A DNA stretch of 64,000 nucleotides from Gemmatimonadota bacterium (GTDB lineage: Bacteria; Gemmatimonadota; Gemmatimonadetes; Longimicrobiales; Gaopeijiaceae): the NCBI GenBank assembly GCA_029262115.1, contig JAJCZZ010000101.1, positions 62,001 to 126,000 of the forward strand, written 5' to 3'. The notes below the pieces were generated by a model. It had not been told where the DNA came from and made no database searches. It was given only the letters and a program-made list of their open reading frames with translations. Shown here in pieces: positions 61,606 through 64,000 of the stretch (position 1 is its first letter; every line of letters begins with the position of its first letter). Made by a program: the position numbers and the translations under genes.

Positions 61606-62134
61606 GCGGTCTCCCGAGGAGGCACGGCTCTTCTACTACGAGTTCACCTCCACAGCACTGTGGCCCGTGCTCTTCTCCCTCCTGGACCGGGCCCGTTTCA
61701 CCGGTGAGTCATGGGCCGCCTTACCGGCGGGTCAACGAGGCCTTCGCCGAGGCGACGTGCGAGGAGGCCGACCCGGGCGCGCTGGTATGGGTGAACGACT
61801 TCCACCTCATGCTCCCGGCGGGCCCAGCCCGCGACGGCCGGCCGAGGGCCGCGAGGCGGGCCCGCTTGTGGGGTTTCGCGTATCGTGGCTGGACTTCAAG
61901 CTCGGTCTACGCATGCTTCTGCGCTTCTCCGGCCTGACCCTGGTGGCGACTCTGGCCATTGGCTTCGTGATCATGCTTGGTGCCGGGACCTACGACTTCT
62001 TCGAGAAGCGGGTCAAGCAGATCACCATGGGTCTGGCCGGCGGGGCCCTCCTCCTCATCGTTCTTGGAGCGTGGTTTACACGCCAGGTATCGGTCTCGCC
62101 ATCGACCACGCACGCCGTGATGTTCGTAGCCTAA
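61577..62134 (+). pseudogene. Chimeric debris: trehalose-6-phosphate synthase and permease fragments
   Basis: The open frame is not a normal gene. 61610-61720 encodes an OtsA-like piece (YYEFTSTALWPVLFSLLDRA); the OtsA homology then jumps to the next frame (YRRVNEAFAEATCEEADPGA, LVWVNDFHLMLPAG, about 61720-61830), showing a frameshift. From about 61885 the first frame resumes with an ADOP/MacB-permease-type N-terminus (FKLGLRMLLRFSGLTLVATL, AIGFVIMLGAGTYDFFEK) and a second hydrophobic helix. It ends at TAA 62132-62134 inside an attC-like core site. Two unrelated gene fragments joined together. Confidence 0.6.
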
Positions 62135-62293
62135 ACAAATTCGGTATTGATCGTTGACGCGTATCGAATGCTGTCCTGCCCGATCTCCTCTCAGCTTCTC
62201 GAGTCGAGGCTGGCGGGTCCGAGAGTACTCGCCTGGCGGCTCGCGCTCCGGGCCGCATCTTGGTCGCGCAGCAGAATTCCAAAGTTAGAGCGC
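62129..62293 (+). repeat. attC-like element 1
   Basis: The left arm begins with GCCTAAAC (62129-62136), a core-site-like AAC box that contains the stop codon of the preceding open frame, followed by TTGACGCG at 62154-62161. The right arm ends with CGCGCAGCAG and then GTTAGAG at 62284-62290. The two arms are partly complementary. Its last 63 bp (62231-62293) are 61/63 identical to the end of the element at 62973-63090. Confidence 0.5.
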
Positions 62294-62331
62294 GCGGCCG
62301 ACTCCCGGAGAACCTTGCGTAGCCCGCTTTA

Positions 62332-62350
62332 TGTAGTACATTGTACGACA
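62332..62350. promoter_or_regulatory. Dyad at the start of the RHH antitoxin gene
   Basis: A 19-bp dyad, TGTNGTACATTGTACNACA, ends at the first base of the start codon (ATG 62350). It is AT-rich compared with its surroundings and fits a ribbon-helix-helix operator that would also block translation initiation. Confidence 0.6.
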
Positions 62351-62571
62351 TGAAGACCGCAGCCGTGACCATCCGCCTCGATCCCAGCCTCGAGGAGCTC
62401 CTCGATGAGGTCTGTCGCGAAACCGGCCGATCACGCAGCGAGGTGGTGCGCGATGCACTCCGGCGACAGCTGACTCTCCGTCTTTTCGAGGAGGCGCGCC
62501 GCAAGGTCATTCCCTTCGCGGAGGCCCAAGGGGTCTACACTGACGAGGATGTCTTCAAGCTGATGTCGTGA
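62350..62571 (+). CDS. Ribbon-helix-helix (CopG-like) antitoxin
   Basis: A 73-residue protein with the CopG/RHH pattern: VTIRLDPSLEELLDEVCRET, then GRSRSEVVRDALRRQL. The C-terminal tail (EAQGVYTDEDVFKLMS) probably binds the PIN toxin. Its stop overlaps the toxin start (GTGA). ATG 62350 follows a dyad operator. It is the first gene of a cassette lying between two attC-like elements. Confidence 0.85.
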   Translation: MKTAAVTIRLDPSLEELLDEVCRETGRSRSEVVRDALRRQLTLRLFEEARRKVIPFAEAQGVYTDEDVFKLMS

Positions 62572-62978
62572 TCCGCGTCTGCCTGGACTCGAACGTCCTC
62601 GTGGCGGCCTTCGCCGCCCGTGGCCTCTGCTCGGACCTCTTGGCTCACGTTCTCAGCGAACAGCACTTGGTGATCCCCGACGTCGTGAGAGAGGAAACGC
62701 TTCGGGTGCTGTCCGCGAAGTTCAAGCTGTCCTCCGAAGCTTTGGAGTCCGTCACGGCGGTCCTGGACCGGTGCGAAGGGGCTTCGGCATCTCATGAGTC
62801 CAGCCCCATCCCAGTCCGAGACCCTGACGACGAGAGGATCCTGGCCGATACCGTGGCCGCAGGCGTCCAGATCCTCGTTACCGGCGACAAGGACCTGCTG
62901 GACGTCGCGGAACAGTCGCCGATCCCGATTCTGTCTCCTCGTGCTTTCATGATGCTGACCCGTGGGGGCGCACTCTAA
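62568..62978 (+). CDS. PIN-domain toxin (COG1569-like)
   Basis: A 136-residue PIN protein: VCLDSNVLVAAFAAR gives the first Asp, VVREETLRVL the Glu, VRDPDDERILADTVA the third and VTGDKDLLDVAE the last acidic residue. The family acts as an RNase toxin with an RHH partner. The TAA stop codon (62976-62978) lies inside the CTCTAAC core of the downstream attC-like element, the arrangement typical of integron gene cassettes. Confidence 0.85.
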   Translation: MIRVCLDSNVLVAAFAARGLCSDLLAHVLSEQHLVIPDVVREETLRVLSAKFKLSSEALESVTAVLDRCEGASASHESSPIPVRDPDDERILADTVAAGVQILVTGDKDLLDVAEQSPIPILSPRAFMMLTRGGAL

Positions 62979-63090
62979 CAAGGGGTTTGCTGCTGACGCG
63001 GTAGGCTCGGAGGCTCCGGAGCCGTTCGCCTGGCGGCTCGCGCTCCGGGCCGCATCTTGGTCGCGCGGCAGAATTCCAAAGTTGGAGCGC
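62973..63090 (+). repeat. attC-like element 2
   Basis: A 118-bp element: CTCTAAC (62973-62979) at the left and GTTGGAG (63081-63087) at the right pair with one G:U. TGCTGACGCG (62991-63000) faces CGCGGCAG (63063-63070). A 12-bp palindrome GGCTCCGGAGCC (63012-63023) stands in the loop. This order (R'', L'', variable loop, L', R') is that of an integron attC site. The consensus RYYYAAC/GTTRRRY is met except at the outermost base on each side. Confidence 0.55.
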
Positions 63091-63095
63091 TTCGT

Positions 63096-63509
63096 CTACT
63101 TCGAGTGCTTGCCGACTTTGGAAGCCGTTGACTTCCGGCGTCGTGAGGTCCGTGACTTGGTTCCGAGCTTTCGGGCGTTCTCCGGGTTGCGCGCTGCCTC
63201 GTCCACGATGCGAGCGAGCCAGGCATTCAGACTCTCCCCCTCTGCGGCCGCTGCGACCGTAGCTGCCCTGTGTAGCTCTGAGCCCAATCGGAGGTTCAAC
63301 TTCCCGGAGAAGGGCCGCTCAGGTTCCTCGCCACGAGCCTCGCAAACCTCGAGATACTGGTCGATGGCTCGGCCCATGGACGCCTCAAGCGCCTCGACGG
63401 AGTCTCCTTCGAAGTAGATCTCATCCCGAAGATCGACCACATGCCCTGTGAACAGCCGGAGTTCCGGGTCGAACTCAAAAACCCCTGTGTATCCCTTGTA
63501 GTCGATCAT
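63096..63509 (-). CDS. hicB: HicB-family antitoxin
   Basis: A 137-residue protein. The N-terminal half is the degenerate RNase-H-like HicB fold (YTGVFEFDPELRLFTGHVVD, IYFEGDSVEALEASMGRAID) and the C-terminal half carries an RHH-like segment (NLRLGSELHRAATVAAAAEG, SLNAWLARIVDEAA) that binds DNA. The tail is rich in Arg, Lys and Ser. It is encoded 21 bp downstream of the hicA remnant, which is frameshifted here, so HicB may persist without its toxin. Confidence 0.88.
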   Translation of the reverse strand: MIDYKGYTGVFEFDPELRLFTGHVVDLRDEIYFEGDSVEALEASMGRAIDQYLEVCEARGEEPERPFSGKLNLRLGSELHRAATVAAAAEGESLNAWLARIVDEAARNPENARKLGTKSRTSRRRKSTASKVGKHSK

Positions 63510-63530
63510 CTCAGAACCTCGTCGTCATGT

Positions 63531-63757
63531 TCACAGGTGTCCCCGCCCCTCAAGGAAGCTCCGTACCCTCTTTACGAGGCCCCGACCGCACTCCCGGCGC
63601 GGATGCGGTCGGTCCACCGTGAGCTTGCGACCGTCGAGGACGAAGGTCACCGTGGAGCCACTGCCCTCGTACACCTCAGCGGCTAACTTCTTGAGTAGGC
63701 CTCCACCTTCGTCCAGTGGAGCCCAGCGTTGAGGCGCCAAATCTGGTCGAGTGTCAC
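63531..63757 (-). pseudogene. hicA: hicA toxin gene with a one-base frameshift
   Basis: The frame from GTG 63757 encodes VTLDQIWRLNAGLHWTKVEA and then hits a stop; the adjacent frame carries on with LLKKLAAEVYEGSGSTVTFV and LTVDRPHPRRECGRGLVKRV, the end of a HicA toxin. One extra C:G pair near 63697-63698 would give ...WTKVEALLKKLAAEV..., joining them exactly. So the gene has lost one base or the assembly has an error. HicA is an mRNA interferase; the His of its RNA-binding strand (DRPHPRRE) lies after the break. Confidence 0.7.
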
Positions 63758-63772
63758 GTCCCCTGAGGTCAC

Positions 63773-63806
63773 GGTACTATAATATGGTACCACGAGTCGA
63801 GGTCAA
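63773..63806 (-). promoter_or_regulatory. Promoter and operator of hicAB
   Basis: On the minus strand TTGACC (plus 63801-63806) and TATTAT (plus 63779-63784) are 16 bp apart. GGTAC (63773-63777) and GTACC (63787-63791) form an inverted repeat over the -10 box, the likely HicB operator. The AT-rich patch is distinct from surrounding sequence. Confidence 0.6.
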
Positions 63807-63815
63807 GGAGGTTCC

Positions 63816-63953
63816 GTGATCGTCCAGGGAAGCGCTCCGGGAGCAGGAACAACAAGAACCTCCCGGCCGACTTTTGTATGGCGCATCTTGGGCGTCGACT
63901 ACGAGTTGGTATGGCGCGATTCGTTTAGGCCGTTCCGACCGCTCAGGAGGTAG
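63816..63953 (+). CDS. Possible 45-residue leader peptide before the HAD gene
   Basis: GTG 63816 has a very good AAGGAGG site at 63805-63811 and opens a 45-codon frame ending at TAG 63951-63953, two codon widths before the HAD start at 63955. The product (PTFVWRILGVDYELVWRDSF) matches nothing I know. The last codons contain the ribosome site of the HAD gene, so translation of this small frame could expose or couple that start. It may also be chance. Confidence 0.35.
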   Translation: MIVQGSAPGAGTTRTSRPTFVWRILGVDYELVWRDSFRPFRPLRR

Positions 63954-63954
63954 A

Positions 63955-64000
63955 GTGAGGTTGGAGATTAGAACGGTCCTCTTCGATCTGGATGGAACAC
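63955..64000 (+). CDS. HAD-superfamily hydrolase, N-terminal fragment
   Basis: Only the first 15 codons are in the window, starting at GTG with AGGAGG upstream. They encode RTVLFDLDGT, the HAD motif I with both aspartates, as at the N-terminus of phosphoglycolate-phosphatase-like enzymes. It marks the return to ordinary chromosomal genes after the accessory island. Confidence 0.8.
   Translation, partial: MRLEIRTVLFDLDGT

Noticed and set aside
63840-63912. A third attC-like 3' half near the HAD gene
   Set aside because: GCATCTTGG and GTTGG recur here, but most of the 63-bp unit does not align and no partner core box is found, so similarity is too weak.

Overview
This window has high GC, strong third-position G/C bias and many GTG starts. 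It carries three PadR/ABC-permease (ADOP-type) modules, a large secreted peptidase and amidohydrolase repertoire, TonB-receptor-like proteins and lipoproteins. That mix fits a Gram-negative soil or marine bacterium, most likely Gemmatimonadota. The assignment is inferred from gene content, since no rRNA is present.

Left part (1-9690): mostly housekeeping and exported enzymes. These are the acetyltransferase end of an N-acetylglutamate kinase/synthase, a CDP-alcohol phosphatidyltransferase, a membrane metallophosphoesterase, biosynthetic arginine decarboxylase (speA), a large M14 carboxypeptidase, a rhomboid protease and a YigZ/IMPACT protein. At 9716-11540 lie two toxin-antitoxin-like modules (nucleotidyltransferase/XRE and Phd/VapC). 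At 11544-17765 two PadR-ADOP permease pairs diverge from a shared control region with clear PadR-type operators, followed by a convergent M23 endopeptidase.

Centre (18970-43343): a tightly coupled five-gene run follows (M28 peptidase homologue, PQQ dehydrogenase, gluconate-dehydrogenase subunit 3, GMC flavoprotein, penicillin-acylase family). Next comes an island of different codon use (27460-32581) with an AraC-like regulator and a three-gene lipoprotein/TonB-receptor-like/lipoprotein cassette, whose first gene is frameshifted at a G7 tract. Then come an orphan dCache sensor and a leftward seven-gene run (M24 peptidase, DinB lipoprotein, two-subunit TPP decarboxylase, cyclase-family hydrolase, class V PLP enzyme, sodium-dependent transporter) that looks like an amino-acid or aromatic catabolic unit. 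A beta-lactamase-like hydrolase and a DUF3006/metallo-beta-lactamase pair close this part.

Right part (44607-64000): the most unusual material. A SNF2-type helicase overlaps a gene for a protein with at least six repeats of a CxxCGxxxCxxH zinc-finger-like motif, giving a two-gene unit I cannot assign to a known system. It is followed by a VapBC pair, a Phd gene with a ParE toxin fused in frame to its XRE antitoxin, a YceI protein, a PadR/prefix-domain/permease operon with the prefix domain on its own gene, HipBA, an amidohydrolase, a CBS protein and tRNA-Ile(GAT). Beyond the tRNA is an accessory island of IS256 transposase debris, PrlF/YhaV, OtsA and permease fragments, an RHH/PIN pair between two attC-like elements, and HicBA with a frameshifted hicA. 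Ordinary sequence resumes with a HAD hydrolase. The window holds eight toxin-antitoxin-type modules; the two attC-like elements suggest that part of the island is an integrase-less cassette array.
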